Source of the DNA: Taxillus chinensis
Taxonomy: Eukaryota > Streptophyta > Magnoliopsida > Santalales > Loranthaceae
NCBI GenBank assembly: GCA_023512835.1
Contig: CM042088.1
Span: 41,564,271-41,628,270, forward strand
Direction of reading: 5' to 3'
Length of the DNA stretch: 64,000 nucleotides
In this document: one piece after another, positions 32,177-43,200 of the stretch
How the letters are laid out: every line of letters begins with the position of its first letter
Position numbering within the stretch: position 1 is the first letter of the stretch
Translations under genes and position numbers: made by a program
The notes under the pieces: model-generated
Database searches by the model: none
What the model was told of the DNA's origin: nothing
What the model saw: only the letters and a program-made list of their open reading frames with translations

Positions 32177-34345
32177 TCACCTAATCCAGCTCCATCCAGG
32201 TTGCTTCACTACTCCATTTATTTCCATCAGCTCCCTCACGCTAGCTGCTTCTTCCCACTGCTCTGCTGCCGCATAAATATTTGCTAGTTGAACATAAACA
32301 GTTGGATTGTCTTTCTCATTTTCAAGAAGAAACCTGGCAACAATCCTCCCAAGCCTCAGATCTCCAAAAGATGCACAAGCACTAAATAGTGCCCACCAGA
32401 TGCTAGAATCTGCTTTGAGGTGCTTACTATCTATCAGCTTCTCTGCCTCACTGAGGTAACCTGCTCGACTTAGGAGGTCAACAACACAAGAAATGTGATC
32501 TGGTCCAGGCTCAATTTTGTACTCATTTACCATGGAAATGAAAATATGCATGCCATCATCAACTAAGCCTGCCCGACTGCAGGCTGAAAGAACTGCAGTG
32601 AAGGTGGCCTTATCTGGTTTGATCCTAATTGAGCCTTGCAATGCCTCAAAGCAGCAAACAGCTTCATTACCCCCTCCATGCTGTGCATATGCAGAGATGA
32701 TGGCATTCCAGGATATTATGTCTCTCTCAACCATTCTGTCGAAAACCCGACAAGACCAATCCAATACACCACACTTAGCATACAATGTGATGAGGGCATT
32801 GTTTGGTGATGTCTCTTGAAAATACCCAAGTCGGATAATGTAGCCATGAACCTGTTTTCCATGTCCCAAGGATGAAATTCCCGAACAAAGGCTCAAAACT
32901 AGGCTGAGGGTATATGCATTGGGCCTAAATCCCAACATCAAGAGCTCAGAAAATTGTTCTAAGCCCTGCAATGGGCATTCATTTAGCTGTAACCCAGAGA
33001 TCATTGTATTCCAGGACATCAAATTTCTACAAGGCATGTCAGAAAATATCTGATAAGCCTGCTTGATCTCCCCATGCTTGGAGAATGCAGACACCAATAC
33101 ATTCGAAACCTGGATATTTAAGATGAGACCATTTTTAAACACAAATCCTAGAACCATTTCCCCAAACCCTGCAGCCACAGAACTTGCCAATAGAGATCCA
33201 ATCGTAAACTCATCAACTGCGATCCCTTGCCTCTGCATTTGCAGGTAGGTTGAGATTGCCAGTTCATGGTGATTACCCTGTGCATAGCTCATAATTATGG
33301 TATTCCAGGAGACAATATCCCTCACTAACAATTCATTAAAAATCTGGTGAGCCGCATTTAAATCCCCCATACCAGAGTACATGGTCATGGCAGCATTGTA
33401 CACAGAAGTACACCCATCGTACCCCATTTTAATAGCTAGACCATGGAGCAGAGGGCCAACAACTTCTGATGAGCACAAGCTCATAAGACTCACGAAAGTT
33501 CTTTCAGAGGGTTTTAAGCATGCCTCCTGCATGCTTTTGAACACCACCAAGGCCTCTTTTTCCCTTCCAGCGCCTCCCAGACCAGTAATCATGGCACTGA
33601 AAGTTATATGATCACGCATGGCAGGCTCAGAATTTTCAAACACTGTGCAAGCTTCGAACACATTTCCACAGTTGAAATACATTGTCAGTTGAGCATTGAT
33701 CACGGAAGGTCTAGCCAGAAATCCAGTTTTAATAACCAAGGACTGCACTTGCTTCCCATGGTCCGGCACAGCTAAAGAACACAAGCTTAGAACACTAGCA
33801 AAAGTGTATTTATCGTGCTTCACTCCTGATCGGTGCATCTCTGAGAACAAAGTGAATGCAGACTCCGCGTCCCCGCTTTCTGCACATCCCGTAATGAGCG
33901 CATTCCAACTTGCCACATTTTTCCGTGGCATTACATTGAACACCTGAACTGCATTTCCAATCGGACCTAATTTTGCACACGCCGACAAGAGACTTGTCCA
34001 AGAGTACGCATCTGGATCCTGAATTTCAGTGAAGGCCTTCTTCACAGCTACCAGGTCCTCAACTTTTGCGTACAAAGAGAGAAGGTTGTTGCCAATGTAT
34101 GGATAGGCCCTGCGTCCAGAGGAGACAGCAAGGGCATGGACCTGAGTCCCAGACACAGCATCACGTAGGTTGGCACAGGCGGTGATGGCGGAAGAGAGGG
34201 TGTAGTCGTCAGGTCTGAGGTTATTTGGGGACGCATGAATTTGTGCAAATAGTTGGAGGGCATCAGAGAAGCAAGTTGCGCGGGTGAGGCTTGCAAGCGA
34301 GCGGTTGAGGATACAAAGCTGTTGGGCAGCATTTTGGGCTATCAT
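32177..34345 (-). CDS. PPR protein, E subclass, At3g49740-like
   Basis: A single intronless frame of 722 codons, the usual structure for this class; At3g49740 has about the same length and matches throughout. PLS-type pentatricopeptide repeats run from about residue 40 to 640, visible as YSWTSLLSACAKLG, ASWNALITGCAESG, VSWNTIIMSYAQGN, MSWNTMISGLQLN and ISWNAIISAYAQHG at 31-36-residue spacing. The C terminus (WWALFSACASFGDLRLG ... VYVQLANIYAAAEQWEEA ... KQPGWSWIR) is an E motif; there is no DYW deaminase domain. PPR proteins bind organellar RNA, and E-class members usually act in C-to-U editing with a partner deaminase; the target here is unknown. The start ATG agrees with the family. There are no internal stops. 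A broken partial copy lies at 52123-53517. Confidence 0.95.
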   Translation of the reverse strand: MIAQNAAQQLCILNRSLASLTRATCFSDALQLFAQIHASPNNLRPDDYTLSSAITACANLRDAVSGTQVHALAVSSGRRAYPYIGNNLLSLYAKVEDLVAVKKAFTEIQDPDAYSWTSLLSACAKLGPIGNAVQVFNVMPRKNVASWNALITGCAESGDAESAFTLFSEMHRSGVKHDKYTFASVLSLCSLAVPDHGKQVQSLVIKTGFLARPSVINAQLTMYFNCGNVFEACTVFENSEPAMRDHITFSAMITGLGGAGREKEALVVFKSMQEACLKPSERTFVSLMSLCSSEVVGPLLHGLAIKMGYDGCTSVYNAAMTMYSGMGDLNAAHQIFNELLVRDIVSWNTIIMSYAQGNHHELAISTYLQMQRQGIAVDEFTIGSLLASSVAAGFGEMVLGFVFKNGLILNIQVSNVLVSAFSKHGEIKQAYQIFSDMPCRNLMSWNTMISGLQLNECPLQGLEQFSELLMLGFRPNAYTLSLVLSLCSGISSLGHGKQVHGYIIRLGYFQETSPNNALITLYAKCGVLDWSCRVFDRMVERDIISWNAIISAYAQHGGGNEAVCCFEALQGSIRIKPDKATFTAVLSACSRAGLVDDGMHIFISMVNEYKIEPGPDHISCVVDLLSRAGYLSEAEKLIDSKHLKADSSIWWALFSACASFGDLRLGRIVARFLLENEKDNPTVYVQLANIYAAAEQWEEAASVRELMEINGVVKQPGWSWIR

Positions 34346-35500
34346 TGTTGCAGCTGTAGATGCTGTCTATTGGTGACATAGGAACTTCATTCCTCGTTCT
34401 CATGCTACATAAATTCAGTTATCAGTCAAACTTGGGTTGAAGGAAAGGCCAGTGTTTATTAGAAACTGTTATCTTGGCATCTCACAGTCTCACTGTTACA
34501 TGTATAAATTTTGGTTCCTAGAGCCCATATATATATAAATATAAATTAACAAATAATTATAAAAAATACCCTAAGGACTTTGACAATATGATGGACACTG
34601 GCGTATTTACTATTAAGTGATGCAAATATACTATTTAAAAGAAATGAAAAGGTACTTAATGCAAATTCAATGCCTTCAAAGCTCTCAACTTTAATTTAAT
34701 CAATCAGAGCTCAAAATCTAGCTACTGCATATATACCCAATTCAATATATCACCAGCTCAAGGTAGCAGTATGAAAAATGGAACCAAAAAAATACTATAT
34801 TGTATGAACACACACACACTGCTCTCCTACTAACGATGAGTCATTCCAGTTGATAATGATACACACACACACTGCTCTCCTACTAGTGATGAGTCATTCC
34901 AGTTGATAGTGATACACCACCATCGGTACCCATCCAATTTGCATATTTTCAGGATACCAATATTTGTGACGAAATCAAACTACAAGAAAATTTACAATGA
35001 TACTGTAGTAATTAACAGGCATAGAAATGCAATTCTAAACGTACCATTCAGCCCTTCCCGGTCAGCCAACCTCGCAAAAGAAATCCGACGACTGAAAAAA
35101 GCAAGCAAATCAAATCAATTTACATTTCATGCACCATAGAAGTCACTACTAAACCAAACCATCTCATAATTGAAAGCCGATGACACAAAAGCCTCCCAGT
35201 TTATCCAAATAGTTGAAGAAAATTGATCTTACAAAAAAAATTTCAAGCCCAACAACTGAACCAGAATTCCAACGCAACCTAATTCAACCGTGTTCTAAAC
35301 TCGTAATCACCAGAACCCAGCAAGGAGCATGCAACCCTAAAAATGGAGAATCGAGTAAGAGATTTTCAAAAGTCTCGTACTTTAGATTAGGAGACAAGAC
35401 GAAATAGACGGAGCAGTCCTGTATGATCCGACGAAATTTCCGGCGAAGAGACAGCGGCAGCGACCGGCCTGAGATTCAGCGTCCAGGTTGTGTGCGAGGG
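34346..35500 (-). promoter_or_regulatory. PPR leader and promoter region
   Basis: Sequence upstream of the PPR start, shared with the duplicated locus at 53518-54640 over its whole length. The moderately GC segment near 35400-35490 is conserved in both copies and may be a non-coding first exon. Its short minus-strand frame (35382-35570) has no recognised family. Confidence 0.45.
34808..34913. repeat. 53-bp tandem duplication in PPR leader
   Basis: Copies at 34808-34860 and 34861-34913 each start with an (AC)n run and contain TGCTCTCCTACTA and GATGAGTCATTCCAGTTGAT. The paralogous region near 53960-54030 has only one copy. Confidence 0.9.
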
Positions 35501-35569
35501 AGACAATGCCTTGGGTGACGTGTCTGTGGTTGACAAAGTGGTTAATTGAGTCAAGCGGATGATGACACA

Positions 35570-36870
35570 TAGTTGAGCGGATATGTTTTTTAGTTATTCA
35601 TTTAGTTTTTCTAAATATTTAAATTATTAATGACCTAGTTTCAGATTTATTAATAAGCTATTTTTTTAAAAAAAACATGATAATTATTGATATGGGATTT
35701 TAGGGATAGAAATAAGCGGGAGGGTCTGGGAGGAGTATTATTATAAAACTACTAAAAAACGTTTTTTAGAATAATAATAATAATAATTGATAGGTAGTCT
35801 TAGTTGATATGCTGTTAATATAATTAATTCTGAAAAATAATAATAATAACTAATACGTTTTCTTTATTTGCATTTCACTAGACTCTCTATATGTATTTTT
35901 TTGTTAGTTTAAAGAACTAGTTTAACAAAAATACCTTAAAATTATACTTTTCAAACTCTTTATTCTAACAAAAAATTTAACAAAATGAATCGTAACTCTT
36001 TAAATTTAACCAAATACTATTCACTCTCTATTTATTAAAATATTATATTTTCTCTCACCATATTTACTAATCTATTTCTTTTTTCTCTTTCCACATTTAC
36101 TTTTTCATTTAAAAGAATAAATAAATATTTAAAAAGTAATATTTTAATTGATAAAATAGTTAAAATAGAGAGACAAAAAAGTGTGCTTGGGTTGTTAAAA
36201 TAAAAAAAATATACTTTTGGTTATTTTGAAGAGTCAAATTTGAAGAGGCTATAGTGAATGCTTCTTAGAAGGTTATACACTTATACAGTTATACTCCATT
36301 TTAATTAATTATTAATACCCTGACATTTATTAAATTTTTATCCAATTTCCTATACCCTTCCGCCATATTATTTACTTTTATATATACATAAAGTCAATAA
36401 GATTGTTAAAATATTAATTTGTAAAATAAACTTTGAATGATTGTCTACAAAATTATAAATTTAATTTAGAAAACCTTAATCATAATTTCAAGATATAAAG
36501 GGTGAATCTCGCGATTTTTTAATATATTTTTATTGCGATTCAGAGCATATTCGACTATGAAAGATTTATAAAATCTTTAAAATTGTTGATGTCTTTTTTA
36601 TAATTTGTTTTTTTTTTAATGTGGCTGAAGAGTAGATAGGAGTCCACTCTACTGTTGGTCCTCTCCTACAACCTGTCCATGAGTCCAACTCGTCCGGCCA
36701 CAAGCATTGGAGTCACGATGCCTCCCACTCATGGAATTGGCCATAAAGCGGTGACAGTCTCATGGTGAGGAGACGGAACCAGATGAATACAAGAGGACAT
36801 AGAACCTGTGACACTACTAGTTTTTGATGAGTGCGAGTGCCTGAAATATAAGCAAATAGCAATAAATAAT
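35570..36870. other. AT-rich intergenic DNA with a possible MITE
   Basis: No gene seen. At 35870-36261 the left end GCATTTCACTAGACTCT and the complement of the right end, GCATTCACTATAGCCTCT, form imperfect inverted repeats. The right end also resembles that of the element at 61612-62683, suggesting a related short element. The balanced-composition stretch at 36640-36830 is unassigned. Confidence 0.4.
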
Positions 36871-36879
36871 AAATATTAT

Positions 36880-38720
36880 TTGATGAGTCACTTTCTCCTC
36901 CTTCTAGTTATCAACTTCAGCCGCCTTTTGATTTTTTGACGCCTCCTCCTTGCCAGCAACTGGTGCATGTTGCTGTTCATTCTCTGTTGTGATTGCTACT
37001 GATGCAACTACTTTCTTCTTCTCTTTTATAGCAGTTCCGGCTTGTTTAAGATGATTGATCTTCTTTACACTTTTATCTTCAATAGCTATATATAGCAGGC
37101 TGCCTTACCACGTACTTCTGGATATTGGTTTTGACTTCTGTTCTTTCTTCTTGATGCCTGTCCTTTCTACTGCATCCATCTTCATTTCAGCCTTGACCCG
37201 TACATTGTTTTCCAATGGTGCTTGTACTTTTTCTCTCTTGGAACCCAATGCTTTTCTTTTATATAATTCGTCTCCTCTTCGCTTCCCTATTTTTACTAAG
37301 ATACTGTTGAAGTTGCTGCAATTCTATTTCTTTATTGATATCTTTTCGTCTCCTCAGGTTTTGTTATCTTTATTGATATATTTTCCTATTTAGTCTGCTG
37401 TGTTAATTCCTTCGCCTTTAGCTGTTGGAGTAGCAGCAATTCTTTCTCGAGGCTTTCTATTTTTGAAGCACTGGCACTCGAGTCTGCAATGAGTTTGTCT
37501 TAAATTTTGATCTAATCTTCTAATTGTTTCTGCATCTCAACATTCTGCAAAATTTTCTGCTTCATCACTTCATTCTTTTCTGCTAAAACATGTTCAGCCC
37601 TTGCTTCGGCCTCTTTTAACCATTTTTGTAGCTTCTCTATCTGTTGCTCCGTTTTCTCTACGTTTTTGAGAGCTTCTTTCAGTTTAGCTCTTAAACTCTC
37701 TCTTTTATCCTTATCCCCTTCTTTATTCTGGCTCAAATCATTATTGCATGAGCCCTTTGTATCTCTTTTAGCTTCAAGATTTTTCTTCTTTTTCTCTCTT
37801 AGTTGTTGTCTACTGTGTAGCATCTTATCTTCGTCAAGATCATCATCTCCACTGTTTTAGTCTAACTTCTCTTTACATCTTGATGCAAAGTGACCAGTCT
37901 TCCTACGTTTATGACATGTTAGATAAAGGCTTTTTCATACCTGAACTCTTCTTATTTTCTTTATTCTTCTTTTTATTTAGAGCTGCATCTATTTCAGCTT
38001 CTAGATATTCTTCTTCTTTTCTTTCATCATCCATTTCTTATCTAAAATAGACAGTTGCTTCAAGAGCAAACTCAACTGATGACTTTTCTACTTCATCATC
38101 AGCTTCTTCTATTCTTTGGCTCACAACCCTTCCGCGTAAGCCTCTCTTATTCTTCTTCTTCTTTTCTTCATCAGACACTTTACTGAATTTTCTAGATGCT
38201 GAGGATGATCTCTTAACTGTATTTGCCAAATGTTGTCTAATTTGAAACAATTATTCTTTACTCACATCTTCATCATCTGCTTCTTCCATCACTGATTTGC
38301 ATTTAGAGGGAAAATGTCCAGTCTGTTTACACTTGTAACACTTTAAGGACAATGTGTCTTTCTTTTGCCTGAATTCTTCAATACTCGTGAAGTATGCTAA
38401 AGCATAATCTTCACTCTCAGTAACCTCATCGTCTTCATTTGTAGATGAGGATTTACACCATTCTCAATTCTTTGAATTTTATTATCTCCTGCAAGCATTC
38501 GCCATAGTTGGACTGGAGGTGATCTTTGATAATTTTCTACTCATATTAAATTCTTCGGAAGGCTCTCTGCTACCCTCTAGTACTGATTTTGTCACATCCC
38601 TCATGGATTTGAACACCTTATAACTTGTGTTGCAATCCACACTCTCAGATAAAAAAATATTAAACAATAATAATTCACAACCAAAGCAATCTAAAACCAA
38701 ATGATGCAAAATAACTATTA
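36880..38720 (-). pseudogene. Gag-like remnant with two zinc knuckles
   Basis: The minus strand shows CYKCKQTGHFPSKC (38303-38344), a perfect CX2CX4HX4C zinc knuckle. Lower down, near 37880-37920, is a worn second knuckle, CHKRRKTGHFASRC, that has lost its second Cys. Around them are Lys/Glu-rich stretches and a Glu/Lys coiled-coil-like segment (37512-37823). Stops and frame breaks separate the pieces. Nucleic-acid-binding knuckles of this type are found in gag of LTR retroelements and in capsid proteins of plant pararetroviruses. The LTR-like repeat upstream on the same strand (39.1-39.9 kb) favours a retrotransposon. No RT is present. Confidence 0.6.
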
Positions 38721-39099
38721 AATTTCAGATTTCAAATTAGCTAAGCTATGGCCCCAAAACAGATTTTCAATTAGCACCAAGCGGTTTAGCTTCTATCGAA
38801 GTGCTTTAGCTTTAGCTTTGTGAAATAGTATTACCCCTTTTAATAAAAATCACTTCAGCTCACAAAACCTCTACTATTTTAATCTGACTTATGTGTGAAG
38901 GATCTTCTTTAATATTTTACTAGGTTTAGGTTTATGACTACAATCTAGACATTGGGTTCAATTCCAATTCAATTAAAAGAGGTGAAATAAGCCACTATAC
39001 TTTTCAACATAACCTTTCAAACCTTTACCTAATTCCATTGTTTGATGGTGTCTTTTAAAATGGCTTCTTTAGATTAAGGTTCTTTGATTTGGTTGATTC

Positions 39100-39880
39100 T
39101 CAAAACATTGAACAGATCTACTAACAACATAACATAAAACGTAGGAAAAATAAAAATAATAATGTATGTGGTTCAATTAATGCGATCTACGTCATAAGTG
39201 GTGAGACTACAATCTATACTGAGATCAATTTACTATTAAAATTATAGTACATAAGATTTCTACCTCAATTACAATAAAACTAATATCGTAATATCTTTTA
39301 ACTCTCTTTTTCTTTAAATACAAGTTACAAAAACACATACTGTACATAAATGTACCCATTGTGTAAAATTTCTTTTTAACATATTCTACTGCAAAATGCC
39401 CACATTATGATTAACTTTTTTTTTTTCCAATTTGGCTTAGACCACTATTCAGCTACATTTTCACTTTTATATTAGATGGCCATATGTGATATGTGATAAA
39501 ATCTACATTTGATTGATAAATATCAATATTAGTCGATTGAAATATTTTATTCAACGTTAAATATACTAAAATTAGCTCATTCGAGATAACTTTTTAATAC
39601 TTGAAACATATGCTTATTCGAATCAAATTAGCATCCTTTAAAATTCAAAAAAGCTCCTTCAAATCGAATCAATATTTAAGACTCAAAATAGTTTCTTCCT
39701 TCAAAACTTGAATCATTGTGATACGAAACAATACTCAATTCAAAACATCCTTCTAAAAAAAACTTCAAATCATCAAAAAAAAAAACTTCAAATTTTAAAT
39801 GAAACATTCCTCCTTTAAATTCTAAACTTAAAAGAAAAACATTCCTTCCTAGGCAAGCAATAGTGTAAAATATTTCAATT
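39100..39880 (-). repeat. LTR-like repeat upstream of the gag remnant
   Basis: At 39150-39260 the plus strand reads GTATGTGGTTCAATTAATGC, then CTACGTCATAAGTGGTGAG, matching in type and orientation the motif near 80-130 in the left-edge repeat. Further right are TCGAATC/ATTCGAA-rich stretches. Its position 5' of the minus-strand gag remnant fits a worn 5' LTR. No exact ends or primer site could be fixed. Confidence 0.4.
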
Positions 39881-40297
39881 AATTTTTTCTAAATAATATT
39901 CAAATTTTAATAATATTTTCTTAAAATAAAAAAAAATGAAATTTTTTCCTAGAATTAAAAATTACTATTTTTAAACAAAAAAACTTCAAATTCAATCATT
40001 ACTACTACCACAGACAAAATAAAAGCATGTCATAAAACATTGTGGCTATGGCATTTCATCTTTCTTAGGCCAATTCATATTTTCAAATCTTCGATAATGT
40101 ATGATGCCTTTTTCCGTGCCCGTAACAGTGTTTACACTAATTGAAACCTTGTACAAAGAATTCGAGATCAGTTACAAAAACTAAAACAAACAACAAGTCC
40201 CTGGTAACTTGATTTGCTTTATAAATACCACCATATGAATCCATTCAGCCCCGCCTTAAAGACAAAAATGCTATCCAAAATGCATTAAATGCTAAAC

Positions 40298-43200
40298 CTA
40301 TGACTTTTGGAAGGTCTTAACAAAGCTCCTTAAGCCCTCCATGGCAGTTTGAATTCTCTCCGAAATAATGGTGTACAGGCGCCTTTGCGCCCCTTCATCA
40401 AGTTGCCTACAAGGACTGGTTGGCCACCCTGCACTGCCACTTCGAAATAATGAATCTCGGGACGTGGAGACAGCCATCTGCTTCAGTTTTGGAAGGTCAA
40501 GCTCAATTGGCTCACCAATGACTATCTTGATGTTCTTGTTAAATAACGGAATAAGAGGTCGCCTACCATACAAATAGTTCTCAGGCATAACCTAAATCGA
40601 AGGAACATCATATGTCAAAATACTCCATCCTAAATATACAACCATTTTAATGGAAAATGAACGAATTTTGTTAGAAAGGCAAGCAAAAATGCTCAGAGCT
40701 AGTGAGAGAGTGACAAAATTTGAATCTCTTGGCATCTGAATCTATAATAGAGTAGTTGTGCAAGAGATTTGACGACCTATTTGTTTTATGCATCGATTGG
40801 CATTTCATTGCTTTTCATTGAATCCCACTTCTGAAACCATCCTCATATTCCCATTCTCCACAAGTGAAAAGCACTTATTTACAGCACTCATTTAAATGAT
40901 GTTGCATAACATGGAAAACTTACTAGAATCAATGAATTTGACTAACCACTCCTAATAGATGATCCACACATATACCAGGCTTGCTAATATGTCAATATTT
41001 CCTTTTAGTTAATGAAATCGCCATCAGCAACAACCCTTAGTCCCTTGCAATTCTAGCATTTAGTATTTAATTGATTAATTCAACTACATCTGACCACACA
41101 AAATATCCATGTTAAGAAGAATACCTTTTCAAAACCATGATGGACAATAGGCAAAACAATTGGAGTCACAGGGGCCCGGACAATGAGACTAGCAGTTCCC
41201 CATTTCAATCGTCCTATGGGAGCATCCTCTTGACGCACTTTCCCCTCTGGAAATGTATGCACCTGTTTATGAAGGATAAATCAGAAAAGTACAACAACAG
41301 CCACTGACTTGACTTGTTATAAGTACACCTTTATATCTAACGAGTATAAAAACCCAACAGACTAGCCATATATATCCACAAGACATGTTCCATATGAAAA
41401 ATTCAGAATCAAGTAACCCTAACAAATACGCTTATATTTGGAAGTATTGCAAATCATGTATCTAAATTGCGTGACCATAGCATAATCAATTAAAAGCATT
41501 CTAAAATACAATGACATAAGCAGAGCGTATTATTAAAGGAAAGTAAAATATTTAATTGAAAAGGAAGATACCCACGCTCCATCACTTAAACGATCAATAG
41601 CCTCATTCATGTGTTCTTGATAGATTCCTCCACCCCTTGTTATGGGTATGCACTTCCCTGCACATTAAACAAAAAATTGAGAAGACATAATGAGATGAAG
41701 ATTGACGGGGATCAATCCACAGGATGCCAACATCATGGATATCCACTACCCTCTTCGGAGAATATTTTTAGCATATAGCATACCATTTGCTTCATTTTCA
41801 CCTTATTTGCTTTTTTTATTATGTACTTTCTCCTTATATGCATTTACTATGAATCTTTAATTTAATGATTTTTCATTTCATATCTTATAAACATATAATG
41901 TTTTTTTTTCCTTATTTCATATATGACTTGTAACCCTACAAAGTGGGGGTAAGACCTTATTTGTGAAAAAAGACACTTCGATATTAAAATTCTCTACAAA
42001 TTGGTTGCAATTAATTATTTCCCCCCCTTGGTAGTTGAATCACCCTAATCTTTTGATTCTTTAATTTCTAATTTTCCGTTTTCGTTGGGCCAATTGCTAA
42101 AATGTCATATATCATATTAGCAGTAGTGTCATATTACCACATAGACAAAATCTTATCCCAGGAACAAATTGACCATCTGCTTTTTCATTGTGCTTGGGCG
42201 GGTTGGAGCACGATTTTCTCTTCGTTTGGCCTAAAATGGGTCCACCAAGGCAGCATAGGAGAGGAGAATGAGATTGAGGCTTGGCAAAAGCCTTGGGAGC
42301 ACAACGAGGCATATTAGTTTTGGAGCTATTCTATTGGTCGTCTGGGTGCTCTAGCAAGAACTAAATTGTCGAATCTTGAAAATACTGAGACCTTCTATTG
42401 TTAGATATTATCCTTCTATTGTAATAATGATTACCAAACAATTACATACCATCTTGTTTTCGGTCCACCATTTTAATGGTTGATAAAATTTTTCACTTTT
42501 TTATAAAAAACAATTAAATATATTAGATTCTCGTGGTTGTGATTTGATTAAATTATTGATGGCTTAAAGGAATTTACATCTTAATGACTTATTTGAAATA
42601 TGTTTAATTCTTAGATACAACAATCGCTGATTAAAATTGTGACAAGTGCTGAAGGTTTGAATTAAAACAAAGAACTAAATTTGAATCAAAGGACTAAAGT
42701 TCCTAATCGAAGCATAGACTAACATTTCAAACCAAACTGTACTACACTAAGAAGTTTCGAATCGAGATAAGGCATTGAACATTTCGATTCAAAATGCAGC
42801 CACAAAGTTTCAAATCGAAGTATCAAGAAGGTATTTATTCAAAGCAGAGCAAAGTTTCAGTTCAGAGTTCAATTTGAAACAATACACAATGCCGCAGTGG
42901 TCTAAATCAAATCAAACTAAGTTATTAAAGCTTCAAAACAAATCAAAGGTGGAGCCATTTCGATTTGAAGATGACAATTACGAAAGATAGAAGGATCTTT
43001 GAATTGAAATCAAAGTTGTCAAAAGCGCAAGACGCACTAGATATGCATAGGGTGCCCTATCATATTCGAGACAAGAGAAGTTCAATTGAGACAACATTGA
43101 AGATCAAGGTCTTCAAATCATGACACAGAGAATTCAAAACCAATACCATCTCAAATCGAAGTATGTTCAGAATCAGTCAACAGGAGTCTATTATAAAGCT

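Noticed and set aside
32517..34332. Plus-strand and alternative-frame ORFs over the PPR gene
   Set aside because: They are shadows of the 722-codon minus-strand gene.
37055..37393. 112-codon plus-strand hydrophobic frame
   Set aside because: It is antisense to the Lys/Glu-rich gag-like remnant; its hydrophobicity is the complement of Lys/Glu codons.
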